Positions 29,058 through 36,951 of a DNA stretch of 64,000 nucleotides are shown here, piece by piece. The stretch is taken from assembly GCA_937966555.1 (NCBI GenBank), contig CALCLY010000016.1, forward strand, positions 62,001 to 126,000. The letters run 5' to 3'. Below the pieces are notes generated by a model. The model did no database searches. It saw only the letters and a list, made by a program, of their open reading frames with translations, and had not been told where the DNA came from. This DNA comes from CALCLY01 sp900552775 (lineage in GTDB: Bacteria; Bacillota; Clostridia; UMGS1883; UMGS1540). The first letter of the stretch is position 1; every line of letters starts with the position of its first letter. Position numbers and translations under genes: made by a program.

Positions 29058-29100
29058 GTTTTGTTTCCGCACACCGCGCGGACAAAAGCGCGGCGCCGGT

Positions 29101-30303
29101 TTATTTTACATAGTGCTTAACTATTGCATGCGGCAGCGATTCTTCTATAAATTTGCTGTGCTTTGCCGCTTCCTTTGCCTCCTCAAGCGTCTGCGGCAAT
29201 GTTTTATACTGCGCCTTCACACTCTCCGGTGCGGTATAAAGATTTATGTCTGCCGCCTCGGGAAGCGAATCTTTCTCTCTTATTCCGGCAAGGCCCGCAC
29301 GCATTAAAAGCGCGAATGCTATATAGGGATTGCACATCGGGTCGGGTGAGCGCAGCTCGGCGCGCTTATATTCACCGTGAGCCGCCGGTATTCTTATAAG
29401 CTGTGAGCGGTTTTCGCTTGACCACGATATAAATTTCGGCGCCTTGTCGCTGCCGAATCTTAAAAACGATGCGTCTGTCGTATTTAAAAACACGGTCATA
29501 TCCGAAATGTTTTTCAGTATCCCCGAGATAATGCCCTGCATAACGTCTCCTTCTCCCTTGGCAGAGATATTTATATGCATTCCGTTTCCGGGTTTGTCGG
29601 GCAGCGGCTTGGGCGAAAAATCGGCATAAAGACCGTTTCTTGCCGCAATTGTATTTACAACCGCGCGGAACGTCACGGCGTTGTCCGCGGCGGCAATGGG
29701 ATCCGAATACCGGAAATCTATTTCGTTCTGACCCGGTCCCTCTTCATGGTGCGAACTCTCGGGAGTGATGCCCATCTGCTCCAGCGTGAGACATATTTCG
29801 CGCCGCACGTTTTCGCCCTTATCGTCGGGCGCTATGTCCATATATCCTGCGGTGTCGTACGGGGTTTTGGTGGGCTCCCCGTTTTCGTCGCGGTTAAAAA
29901 GATAAAATTCCATTTCCGAGCCGAAGGCAAAAGTTATACCTTCTTTTTTTGCGTCCTCCGCGGCGCGTCTTAATATGGCGCGCGTGTCGCACTCAAACGG
30001 TTTCCCGTCCGGGGTGTACACCGCGCAGAACATTCTTACAACCCTGCCGTGCTCCGGTCTCCACGGGAGAACCGAGAGCGTGTCCGGCTCGGGCTTTAAA
30101 AGCAAGTCGGAATGAACCTCTCCGCCAAAGCCTTCTATTGCGGAAGCGTCAACGGCAATACCGTAGTTAAATGCCCTTGAAAGCTCCTGCGGCATAATCG
30201 AAATATTTTTTTGCCTGCCGTATATGTCGCAAAATGCCATTCTTATAAATTTTACGTCTTCTTCCAGGACATACTGCATTATTTCGTCTTTGGAATAAAC
30301 CAT
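29101..30303 (-). CDS. glnA: Glutamine synthetase (type I-like, short)
   Basis: ATP-dependent synthesis of glutamine from glutamate and ammonia. The start is the ATG at 30303, eight bases after AGGCGG, giving 400 residues, shorter than the usual 440-470 of type I enzymes. Key motifs are intact: AFGSEMEFYLF, SSHHEEGPGQNEIDFRY (metal and ammonium site), NGMHINIS (His), NTTDASFLRFGSDKAPKF and RAELRSPDPMCNPYIA (Arg and Glu of the active site). The C-terminal region is truncated and no adenylylation tyrosine motif is evident. It lies directly behind the split glutamate synthase genes, so the two halves of the GS-GOGAT cycle are made together, likely under the ANTAR attenuator. Confidence 0.93.
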   Translation of the reverse strand: MVYSKDEIMQYVLEEDVKFIRMAFCDIYGRQKNISIMPQELSRAFNYGIAVDASAIEGFGGEVHSDLLLKPEPDTLSVLPWRPEHGRVVRMFCAVYTPDGKPFECDTRAILRRAAEDAKKEGITFAFGSEMEFYLFNRDENGEPTKTPYDTAGYMDIAPDDKGENVRREICLTLEQMGITPESSHHEEGPGQNEIDFRYSDPIAAADNAVTFRAVVNTIAARNGLYADFSPKPLPDKPGNGMHINISAKGEGDVMQGIISGILKNISDMTVFLNTTDASFLRFGSDKAPKFISWSSENRSQLIRIPAAHGEYKRAELRSPDPMCNPYIAFALLMRAGLAGIREKDSLPEAADINLYTAPESVKAQYKTLPQTLEEAKEAAKHSKFIEESLPHAIVKHYVK

Positions 30304-30319
30304 ATGCATATCCGCCTTT

Positions 30320-31039
30320 CTAATTAGCAACGTACATTTGTTTGTATGGGTTTTTGCTGTCGGGCGTTACAACAGTATATTCTCCCGAGAGCATGTCGCC
30401 CGTGTTATATCCGAACAGATTGCAGAATCTGTCCACAAAAGGTTTTATTTCTTCAATATCTTCAGGCGACGCGCTGCGTGTGGTTGTCTGACTGGGGAAC
30501 TTTATTCCCTCAGCGCTGCCGCGCAGTATCATTTTGCCGCCGTGCATTCCCGTACAGGGGAAATTGCCGACTATCGGCTTTTTGTAATTATTCAGTCCGA
30601 GCACTATTATAAGGCCGCCCGCCTGGTATTCGCCGAGAAAGCTTCCCGCTCTGCCGCCTATAACTATCACGGGTTTTCTTTCTTTATACGCCTTCATGTG
30701 TATGCCGGCGCGGTATCCTGCGTTGCCGCGTATATACATCTCGCCGCCGCGCATTGCATAGCCTGCCGCATCGCCTATGTTTCCGTCAACTATGATTCTG
30801 CCGGCATTCATCGTATCGCCGACAGCGTCCTGCGCGTTGCCGTTTACGGCTATTTCCGCACCGCTTAGGTATGCTCCGAGCGCGTTTCCCGGAACACCGT
30901 TAATTGTAATTTTTTTGCCGCCCATTCCGGCAGCTATAAATCTTTGCCCTATGCAGCCGTATATTTCGCAGCTGTCTCCGGCATTTCTGATTCTTTCGTT
31001 GAGCTCCGAAAAACCGAGCCCCTCCGCATCTATTATCAT
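30320..31039 (-). CDS. Glutamate synthase, GXGXG (alpha domain III) subunit
   Basis: The 239-residue protein is the right-handed beta-helix domain that forms the C-terminus of the large glutamate synthase chain in most bacteria. The repeated Gly pattern is visible: CIGQRFIAAGMGG, GVPGNALGAYLSG, GNAQDAVGDTMNAGRIIVDG, GNIGDAAGYAMRGG, GGRAGSFLGEYQAGG. In the fused enzyme this part is structural, contacting the glutaminase and FMN domains. Here it is a stand-alone gene, as in archaeal and some clostridial split enzymes. It follows the FMN-domain gene by 46 bases and precedes glnA by 16. Confidence 0.92.
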   Translation of the reverse strand: MIIDAEGLGFSELNERIRNAGDSCEIYGCIGQRFIAAGMGGKKITINGVPGNALGAYLSGAEIAVNGNAQDAVGDTMNAGRIIVDGNIGDAAGYAMRGGEMYIRGNAGYRAGIHMKAYKERKPVIVIGGRAGSFLGEYQAGGLIIVLGLNNYKKPIVGNFPCTGMHGGKMILRGSAEGIKFPSQTTTRSASPEDIEEIKPFVDRFCNLFGYNTGDMLSGEYTVVTPDSKNPYKQMYVAN

Positions 31040-31085
31040 ATTATATCACACCTCCGCCTTGTTTTCCACTGTTTTTTACATTTTT

Positions 31086-32591
31086 TTACTCTCCGGCATG
31101 AGCTATTCCCAAAATCTCAAGTTCCTTCTCCGTCATGCCTACGCCGCGGAGCATGAGCCTGTTTCCGCGGAGCGCTTCAATAGAGTTTATACCCATGCCG
31201 CCCATGAGTTCTTTTATCTCGTGCTTCCATGCGGTCATGAGATTCTGAAGTCTCTCTGCACCCCACTCGGGGTCAAGCCTTTTTACAAGTTCGGGGCGCT
31301 GTGTTGCTATGCCCCAGCTGCATTTGCCGCTCTGGCATGTTCTGCAGAGGTGGCATCCGAGAGCCAGAAGAGCCGCCGTTGCCACATAGCATGCGTCCGC
31401 GCCCAAAGCCACAGCTTTTACTATATCGGCGGAAGAACGTATGCTGCCGCCCGCTATAATCGAAACGTTGTTTCTTATACCCTCTTCGCGCAGCCTTGTA
31501 TCAACCGCCGCCAGCGCAAGCTCTATTGGGATTCCGACGTTATCGCGTATTCTTGTGGGAGCCGCGCCCGTGCCGCCGCGGAAGCCGTCTATGGCTATTA
31601 TGTCCGCTCCGCTGCGCGCTATTCCGCTTGCAATCGCGGCAATATTGTGAACCGCTGCGACCTTGACGATTACAGGTTTTTTATATTCCGTTGCCTCCTT
31701 TAAAGAATACACGAGCTGTCTTAAATCCTCTATGGAATAAATGTCGTGATGGGGCGCGGGTGAAATTGCGTCCGAGCCTTCGGGAATCATTCTCGTTCTC
31801 GAAACATCGCCGACTATTTTTGCGCCCGGAAGATGGCCGCCTATACCCGGCTTTGCGCCCTGACCCATTTTAATTTCGATTGCGGCGCCGGCGTTTAAAT
31901 ACTCCTCATGCACGCCGAATCTTCCCGATGCCACCTGAACCACGGTGTTTGCGCTGTATTTGTAAAAATCTTTATGCAGACCGCCCTCACCGGTGTTATA
32001 GCATATGCCGAGGTTTTCCGCGGCGCGCGCCAGGCTTTCGTGCGCGTTGTAGCTGATTGAGCCGTAGCTCATTGCCGAAAACATAACGGGCATCGAAAGC
32101 TCAATCTGCGGCGGCATATCGGTAATTATTTTTCCGTTTTTGCCGCGCTTTATGTTTTCCGGTTTTCTGCCCAAAAACACCTTTGTTTCCATAGGTTCGC
32201 GCAGAGGGTCAATCGAAGGGTTTGTAACCTGCGAAGCGTTTATCAGAATCCTGTCCCAATAAACGGGCACGGGATTTGGGTTGCCCATTGACGAGAGCAG
32301 CACACCGCCGCTTGAAGCCTGTTTGTATATTTCCTGAATGACGCCCGCTTTCCAGTTTGCGTTTTCACGGTATGTACATTCATTTTTAACGATTTTAATC
32401 GCATGTGCCAGGCAGAAGGAAACGCATCTCTGGCAGTTTACGCATTTTGATTCGTCCGCAAGCATGACTTTGTTTTCCTTGTCAAGCGAATGAACTCCGT
32501 TTGAACACTGCGTTACACACGAGCCGCACATTGTGCAGCGCTTTTCATTTCTCTCTATTTCAAACTCGGGTATAATATATGAAGCTCCCAT
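31086..32591 (-). CDS. Glutamate synthase, ferredoxin-type plus FMN-binding central subunit
   Basis: The 501-residue protein starts with two [4Fe-4S] motifs (CTMCGSCVTQC and CVNCQRCVSFC, residues 18-62) and continues as the FMN/2-oxoglutarate-binding (beta/alpha)8 domain of glutamate synthase: MSYGSISYNAHESLA, GEGGLHKDF, KMGQGAKPGIGGHLPG, then GFRGGTGAAPTRIRD and the Cys cluster CHLCRTCQSGKCSWG, which binds the [3Fe-4S] cluster. This arrangement, with a ferredoxin domain on the front, is that of the archaeal-type split enzyme. It reduces the imino intermediate formed from 2-oxoglutarate and ammonia. Electrons probably come from ferredoxin, as no dedicated NADPH small subunit lies in the operon. 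Confidence 0.93.
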   Translation of the reverse strand: MGASYIIPEFEIERNEKRCTMCGSCVTQCSNGVHSLDKENKVMLADESKCVNCQRCVSFCLAHAIKIVKNECTYRENANWKAGVIQEIYKQASSGGVLLSSMGNPNPVPVYWDRILINASQVTNPSIDPLREPMETKVFLGRKPENIKRGKNGKIITDMPPQIELSMPVMFSAMSYGSISYNAHESLARAAENLGICYNTGEGGLHKDFYKYSANTVVQVASGRFGVHEEYLNAGAAIEIKMGQGAKPGIGGHLPGAKIVGDVSRTRMIPEGSDAISPAPHHDIYSIEDLRQLVYSLKEATEYKKPVIVKVAAVHNIAAIASGIARSGADIIAIDGFRGGTGAAPTRIRDNVGIPIELALAAVDTRLREEGIRNNVSIIAGGSIRSSADIVKAVALGADACYVATAALLALGCHLCRTCQSGKCSWGIATQRPELVKRLDPEWGAERLQNLMTAWKHEIKELMGGMGINSIEALRGNRLMLRGVGMTEKELEILGIAHAGE

Positions 32592-33682
32592 TAAAATGCA
32601 CCATCCTTCACTCTGATTATAACGGGCTCGCCGCCCGCAGGGGCGTAAATATTATATACATCGGGCTCCATTTTTCTTATTGCCGCTTCTTCGCTTGATA
32701 CAAATACCAGATCGTCTTTTTCGGCAACAACCATTGAGCGGAGCTTCAGTCTGTCGTTAAGCGCCATAAGTCCGCCCGAAAAACCCAGAACAATTGAAAA
32801 AGGTCCCGTTACAAGAAGACTCGGATAAACCTGTCTCAAATATTTAAGCTCGCGCGCCTCTTCCTCTCCCTTTGAAGCAATCGTGCTCCAGAACGGAGCC
32901 GCTATAACAGACGCCGCTTCATTAAGCGACAAACCCTGGCGGCGCACAAGATAATCCATAATATATGTTATAACCTCGGTGTCCGTCTGCAATGTGCATT
33001 TATAGCCGAACATTTCTATATATCTTCTGTTTGCGTCATACGATGAAATCTCGCCGTTATGCACCACGGTGCAGTCAAGCAGTCCGAAAGGATGCGCACC
33101 GCCCCACCAGCCGGGGGTGTTTGTGGGGTATCTGCCGTGTGCCGTCCAGGAATAACCCTCGTATTCCTCAAGCCTGTAGAATTTTCCGACATCTTCGGGG
33201 AATCCCACCGCTTTGAATATTCCCATATTCTTGCCGCTCGAGAAAAGATATGCGCCTTCAATCTTTGTGTTTATATGCATTACAAAGCGCGCAACATATT
33301 CTTTTTCGTCAAGCTGGAGCCGCGACACCACCGACTGAAGCGGTGCAGCGAAATAGCGCCTAATAATAGGAACATCCGTAATCTGCGGCATTTTTCGTAT
33401 CGGTATATATTCGTCTTTTACAACCTCAAATCTTTCGCGAAGCTGCTTTTCAAACTCTGCACGTACCGCGCTGTCCGTGAAAAACACGTGAAAAGCATAT
33501 AAATCTTTGTACTCGGGATATATTCCGTAAGCTGCAAATCCTCCTCCGAGACCGTTTGAGCGATCATGCATGGGCACCATGCTTTCGATTATTTTTTCAC
33601 CGGTCATTTTTCTGCCGTCTTTTGATATGACTGCCGATATTGCACACCCCGACGGGATGCGGACCTGACCTTCAAGCTTCAT
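32591..33682 (-). CDS. Glutamate synthase, glutaminase (class II amidotransferase) subunit
   Basis: The 363-residue protein supplies ammonia from glutamine. The first codons encode a segment before SGCAISAVIS, where the nucleophilic Cys is at about residue 13, later than the Cys2 of processed enzymes. The class II amidotransferase core follows: WTAHGRYPTNTPGWWGGAHPFG, VVHNGEISSYDANRRYIE, TDTEVITYIMDYL. The ATG at 33682 is chosen because GGAGG lies eight bases upstream; a TTG two codons earlier is too close. First gene of the operon, overlapping the next gene by one base. A promoter and attenuator precede it. Confidence 0.92.
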   Translation of the reverse strand: MKLEGQVRIPSGCAISAVISKDGRKMTGEKIIESMVPMHDRSNGLGGGFAAYGIYPEYKDLYAFHVFFTDSAVRAEFEKQLRERFEVVKDEYIPIRKMPQITDVPIIRRYFAAPLQSVVSRLQLDEKEYVARFVMHINTKIEGAYLFSSGKNMGIFKAVGFPEDVGKFYRLEEYEGYSWTAHGRYPTNTPGWWGGAHPFGLLDCTVVHNGEISSYDANRRYIEMFGYKCTLQTDTEVITYIMDYLVRRQGLSLNEAASVIAAPFWSTIASKGEEEARELKYLRQVYPSLLVTGPFSIVLGFSGGLMALNDRLKLRSMVVAEKDDLVFVSSEEAAIRKMEPDVYNIYAPAGGEPVIIRVKDGAF

Positions 33683-33702
33683 TTCCAAGACCTCCGTTCA
33701 AT

Positions 33703-33764
33703 AAAAAAAGACGGTCACCCGAACTTTGGGAGAGAAAACCCCCAAAGTCCGAATGAACGCCTTT
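33703..33764 (-). terminator. Transcription attenuator in the glutamate synthase leader
   Basis: In the minus-strand RNA a 24-base arm (33764 down to 33741) pairs with 33730-33707 around a ten-base loop: one mismatch and four G-U pairs, with the base of the stem running into seven U (33709-33703). It lies between the promoter (33792-33820) and the ribosome-binding site, so it would stop transcription unless relieved. Confidence 0.88.
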
Positions 33765-33771
33765 GCTCATC
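33752..33771 (-). promoter_or_regulatory. Antiterminator hairpin with ANTAR-type hexaloop
   Basis: The minus-strand RNA can form stem AUGAGC/GUUCAU (plus one G-U pair) closing the hexaloop AAAGGC. The loop has A at position 1 and G at position 4, the pattern ANTAR proteins recognise. Its 3' half is the foot of the attenuator stem, so the two structures exclude each other. A clear second hairpin of the usual tandem pair was not found. Confidence 0.65.
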
Positions 33772-33791
33772 AAAATATTTAACTTCTTTTT

Positions 33792-33820
33792 ATTTTAGCA
33801 CATTTTAAATCATTTGTCAA
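33792..33820 (-). promoter_or_regulatory. Promoter of the glutamate synthase-glnA operon
   Basis: Minus strand: perfect TTGACA (33815-33820), 17-base spacer, TAAAAT (33792-33797) with TGC in front (extended -10). The TGA inside TTGACA is also the stop codon of the thioesterase gene. The leader to the ATG at 33682 would be about 100 bases. Confidence 0.9.
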
Positions 33821-34524
33821 TTTTTTTTGAAAAATTTTGCCGAAGTATGCGTTTTTCCTTCCGCGTCTTTGAGAGCAACATCCAAAGCTCCCTCGTTTTC
33901 GCCGCTGAAAACACCTATTATATCGTTTTCGTAAACCGCCGAGCGGAAGAAAATCCCAGCTTTCTCAACCACCGTATCAAGCGGCAGCGCCTCCTCCAGA
34001 AATTCGGCAAGGCGGACGTTGTTAACGTGATAATTCGTATCAAGATCGCGTTTACCTGCAACAATATCCATGCATTTGCATGATGCCGCGTTTTTCGGCT
34101 CGCGCCTTATATATTCAAGATGCGGCATATCCTCGGTTTTATACATCTCTGCAATATCGGACAGAACGCGCACAGGATGACCCGTCTCCGTATTTATAAA
34201 AATCCAGACGGAAGCGGCACGCGCAATTTCCTCACCGTTTTCATCCTTCGCAACAAATGATCTGTAGCCGTAGCAGCGGTCAAACCCCGTGGTGTATGTG
34301 GTTATTTCAAGCACATCGCGCTCACGCGGATAGCGCATAACCTCAATGTTCATGGAGATCAGAATCCACGCATGCCCGAGAGAATAAAGATACTCTGCCG
34401 GGTAACCTGCCGCCGCGCTGTGATCCATGGCGCTGTTTTGAAAAAATCTCAGCATCGCCGCAAGGCTTGCGCTCTTATTCGGCGCAAGATCGCTGAATTT
34501 AACCGTAACTTTTTCGGAAAACAC
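33817..34524 (-). CDS. Acyl-ACP thioesterase family protein
   Basis: The 235-residue protein is a double hot-dog thioesterase of the FatA/acyl-ACP type, releasing fatty acids from acyl carrier protein in the cytoplasm. Visible features: MLRFFQNSAMDHSAAAGY, WILISMNIEV, and in the second half DLDTNYHVNNVRLAEFLEEAL, matching the family's conserved N-x-H-V-N-N element with catalytic Asn and His. It starts at GTG (34524) behind GGGGG. It follows the UPF0210 gene by 12 bases. Its stop codon lies inside the next operon's -35 box, so the two transcription units abut without a gap. Confidence 0.88.
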   Translation of the reverse strand: MFSEKVTVKFSDLAPNKSASLAAMLRFFQNSAMDHSAAAGYPAEYLYSLGHAWILISMNIEVMRYPRERDVLEITTYTTGFDRCYGYRSFVAKDENGEEIARAASVWIFINTETGHPVRVLSDIAEMYKTEDMPHLEYIRREPKNAASCKCMDIVAGKRDLDTNYHVNNVRLAEFLEEALPLDTVVEKAGIFFRSAVYENDIIGVFSGENEGALDVALKDAEGKTHTSAKFFKKN

Positions 34525-34536
34525 AAAAACGCCCCC

Positions 34537-35889
34537 TTAGTTTTTAAGACTGTGCATCGGAGCCGGGATTCTTCCGCCGCGTTTTACAAATTCCTCGCAC
34601 GAGAAACCGTTTATCGGCATTACGGGGCCGCTGCCCAGAAGACCGCCGAACTCCACCGTGTCTCCCACTTTTTTGCCGCATGCCGGAATAACTCTGACAG
34701 CCGTGGTTTTTGTGTTTATCATACCTATTGCCGCTTCGTCCGCAATAAGACCCGAAATTGTCTCCGCGCTTGTATCGCCCGGTACCACAACCATGTCTAT
34801 TCCGACAGAGCAGACGCACGTCATCGCCTCAAGCTTTTCTATTGTGAGCGCTCCGCAGCGCGCCGCGTCTATCATACCCGCGTCTTCGCTCACGGGAATA
34901 AACGCACCGCTTAAGCCGCCAACGTAAGAAGAAGCCATGGTTCCGCCTTTTTTAACCGCGTCATTCAAAAGCGCCAGAGCTGCCGTTGTGCCGGGCGCAC
35001 CGCACTTTTCAAGACCCATTTCTTCAAGTATATGCGCAACGCTGTCACCCACCGCCGGAGTCGGCGCAAGCGAAAGATCAACTATTCCGAAAGGCACCCC
35101 GAGTCTTTCTGCCGCCTGTGTTGCCACAAGCTGACCCATTCTTGTTATCTTGAAAGCCGTTTTCTTTATTGTGTCGGCAACAACGCCGAAATCTTCGCCC
35201 TTTACCTTTTCAAGCGCGCACTTTACAACTCCGGGGCCGCTTACGCCGACGTTTATAACGCTCTCACCTTCGCCCACGCCGTGAAATGCGCCCGCCATAA
35301 AGGGATTATCCGGCACCGCATTGCAGAAAACAACAAGCTTTGCACACGAAAAGCCCGCACTCTCCGCAGAAAGTTCCGCCGCATTTTTTATGATAACGCC
35401 CATTTTTGCAACAGCGTTCATATTTATTCCCGACTTTGTGGAGCCTATGTTTACGCTTGAGCAAACACGCTCCGTTTCTTTAAGCGCCTCGGGAATGGAT
35501 TCGAGAAACTCGATATCGCCCTTTGCGTAGCCTTTATGAACAAGCGCGCTGTAGCCGCCTATAAAGTTTACGCCCGTTTCCGCCGCGGCGCGGTCAAGCG
35601 CCTTTGCAAATTTTAAGTAATTTCCGCACGGACCGGCAACAATGGATATCGGCGTTACGGAAATACGCTTGTTTATAATCGGTATTCCGTATTCGCTCTC
35701 TATCTCCTCGCCGCACGACACAAGGTGTTCCGCCGTTTTGGTTATCTTATCGTAAACTTTTTCCGCCGCAATGTCCGCGTCTTCGCCTATGCAGTCGATC
35801 AGGGAAATGCCCATCGTAATCGTTCTTATATCAAGGTTTTCCTCGCGGATCATATTAACGGTTTCCATTATTTCAAAAGGATTTATCAA
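34537..35889 (-). CDS. UPF0210 (PFL/DUF711) family protein
   Basis: The 450-residue protein matches the UPF0210 family, whose fold is related to pyruvate formate-lyase-type barrels and whose reaction is not established. Typical stretches are IRTITMGISLIDCI, KRISVTPISIVAG, FIGGYSALVHKG and GDSVAHILEEMGLE, with the Gly-rich VGGLSGAFIPVSEDAGM. It begins at a TTG codon (35889) with GGGAGGTG seven bases upstream; the next ATG would remove eight conserved residues. It lies 15 bases behind the ACT-domain gene, a pairing widespread in Firmicutes, which suggests that the ACT protein regulates or binds it. Function unknown. Confidence 0.9.
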   Translation of the reverse strand: MINPFEIMETVNMIREENLDIRTITMGISLIDCIGEDADIAAEKVYDKITKTAEHLVSCGEEIESEYGIPIINKRISVTPISIVAGPCGNYLKFAKALDRAAAETGVNFIGGYSALVHKGYAKGDIEFLESIPEALKETERVCSSVNIGSTKSGINMNAVAKMGVIIKNAAELSAESAGFSCAKLVVFCNAVPDNPFMAGAFHGVGEGESVINVGVSGPGVVKCALEKVKGEDFGVVADTIKKTAFKITRMGQLVATQAAERLGVPFGIVDLSLAPTPAVGDSVAHILEEMGLEKCGAPGTTAALALLNDAVKKGGTMASSYVGGLSGAFIPVSEDAGMIDAARCGALTIEKLEAMTCVCSVGIDMVVVPGDTSAETISGLIADEAAIGMINTKTTAVRVIPACGKKVGDTVEFGGLLGSGPVMPINGFSCEEFVKRGGRIPAPMHSLKN

Positions 35890-35904
35890 CTCTTTGCACC
35901 TCCC

Positions 35905-36174
35905 TTATATTCTGTGCATGGAATTGAACAAATCCTCATGCTTTATCGTAATCGACACGCCGAGTTTCTTGCCGCATTCGGAAAGTTCCTCCGAAAGTGC
36001 CGCAACTTTTTTGCTGCTGCCGCTCAAATCAACAAGCATAATCATTGTAAACACGTTTTGCATAATTGTCTGCGATATGTCAAGAATATTTACGCCGTTT
36101 TCCGCAAGCAGTGCCGAAACCGACGCTATTATACCAACCTTATCGTCTCCGAGAACCGTTATTATCGCTTTCAT
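35905..36174 (-). CDS. ACT-domain protein, UPF0237 family
   Basis: A stand-alone ACT domain of 89 residues (MKAIITVLGDDKVGIIASVS, then LSGSSKKVAALSEELSECGKKLGVSI). ACT domains bind small ligands, usually amino acids, and regulate partner proteins. The gene is conserved upstream of UPF0210 genes, as here. The start is the ATG after GGAG. No enzymatic role is expected. It is probably cotranscribed with its three neighbours from the promoter at 36794-36821. Confidence 0.92.
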   Translation of the reverse strand: MKAIITVLGDDKVGIIASVSALLAENGVNILDISQTIMQNVFTMIMLVDLSGSSKKVAALSEELSECGKKLGVSITIKHEDLFNSMHRI

Positions 36175-36216
36175 AAAAATCTCCGTTTCTTTATTGTTTT
36201 ATAATTTTCGCGTTTT

Positions 36217-36756
36217 TTACACCTCGTACACCGCGCGCGAGCCGCCTATATATTTCGGGCGCGTTCTGGCATATGTAACATGTGCACTGCCTATTGTATC
36301 TTTCTCAAGACGCACCGGAACCGCAACATGGCGAAGGTGCATTCCAATAAACGTATCGCCTATATCCATTCCGGCATGACCCTTTACAAATTCAACAACC
36401 ACGGGGTCGTCAAAAAATTTATACGCCGCCGTGCCCGCGCTGCCGCCGGCTTTCGGCTGCGGAACAACGCATACTATTTCAAATCCGTATTTTAAAGCCG
36501 CCTCACGTTCGATAACAACCGCACGGTTTAAATGCTCACAGCACCCCACCGCAAGATATATTCCTCTCGGCTTTAATGCCGCAAGCGCTCCGCTTATAAC
36601 CTGTTCGCCGAGCTCATACACCGAGCCGTGTCCTATATGCTCGCCCGCAATCTCGCTTGTAGAACAGCCCAAAACCATTATTTCTCCCGCATTAAGCTTT
36701 GCCGTATCCGCAAGAGATGTCATAGCGCGAAATACTTCTTCTTTAATATTTTCCAT
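36217..36756 (-). CDS. UPF0340/DUF436 family protein (TIGR01440)
   Basis: The 179-residue protein has the family's signature segments: VLGCSTSEIAGEHIG, VGCCEHLNRAVVIE, VPQPKAGGSAGTAAY and GMDIGDTFIGMHL. The family is found across Firmicutes without an assigned reaction; the conserved Cys pair and Gly-rich segments hint at a catalytic protein. It starts at the ATG at 36756 behind GGAGGT and is the first gene of the unit UPF0340-ACT-UPF0210-thioesterase, with a good promoter just upstream. Confidence 0.9.
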   Translation of the reverse strand: MENIKEEVFRAMTSLADTAKLNAGEIMVLGCSTSEIAGEHIGHGSVYELGEQVISGALAALKPRGIYLAVGCCEHLNRAVVIEREAALKYGFEIVCVVPQPKAGGSAGTAAYKFFDDPVVVEFVKGHAGMDIGDTFIGMHLRHVAVPVRLEKDTIGSAHVTYARTRPKYIGGSRAVYEV

Positions 36757-36793
36757 AACAATGTACCTCCGCTTCCCATTAATCTATAAGTAT

Positions 36794-36821
36794 ATTTTAC
36801 CACAATAAAACGAAAAGTCAA
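36794..36821 (-). promoter_or_regulatory. Promoter of the UPF0340-led operon
   Basis: Minus strand: TTGACT (36816-36821), 16-base spacer, TAAAAT (36794-36799) preceded by TGG. Five of six matches in each box. The rest of the 195-base gap to the hydrogenase stop shows only an imperfect hairpin at about 36925-36953 and no clear T run. Confidence 0.75.
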
Positions 36822-36951
36822 CACTTTTAATGTATTTCGTAGAAAAACACAAAAAAGTCCTGACTTTATCAGTATTTAGTTGTAATTAGCAATAATAAGG
36901 CATCAATTTAATTTGCGGCAATCTCCGCTGTTGTCCTCGAGACGCGGACAG

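Noticed and set aside
28861..29085. Short minus-strand frames between glnA and the ANTAR gene
   Set aside because: Two overlapping frames in different phases are both open across the palindromic element, and the peptides look like repeat read-through, not protein.
30777..31703. Plus-strand open frame of 308 codons across two glutamate synthase genes
   Set aside because: Spans the ends of two secure minus-strand genes and their gap, with low-complexity translation. A shadow frame.
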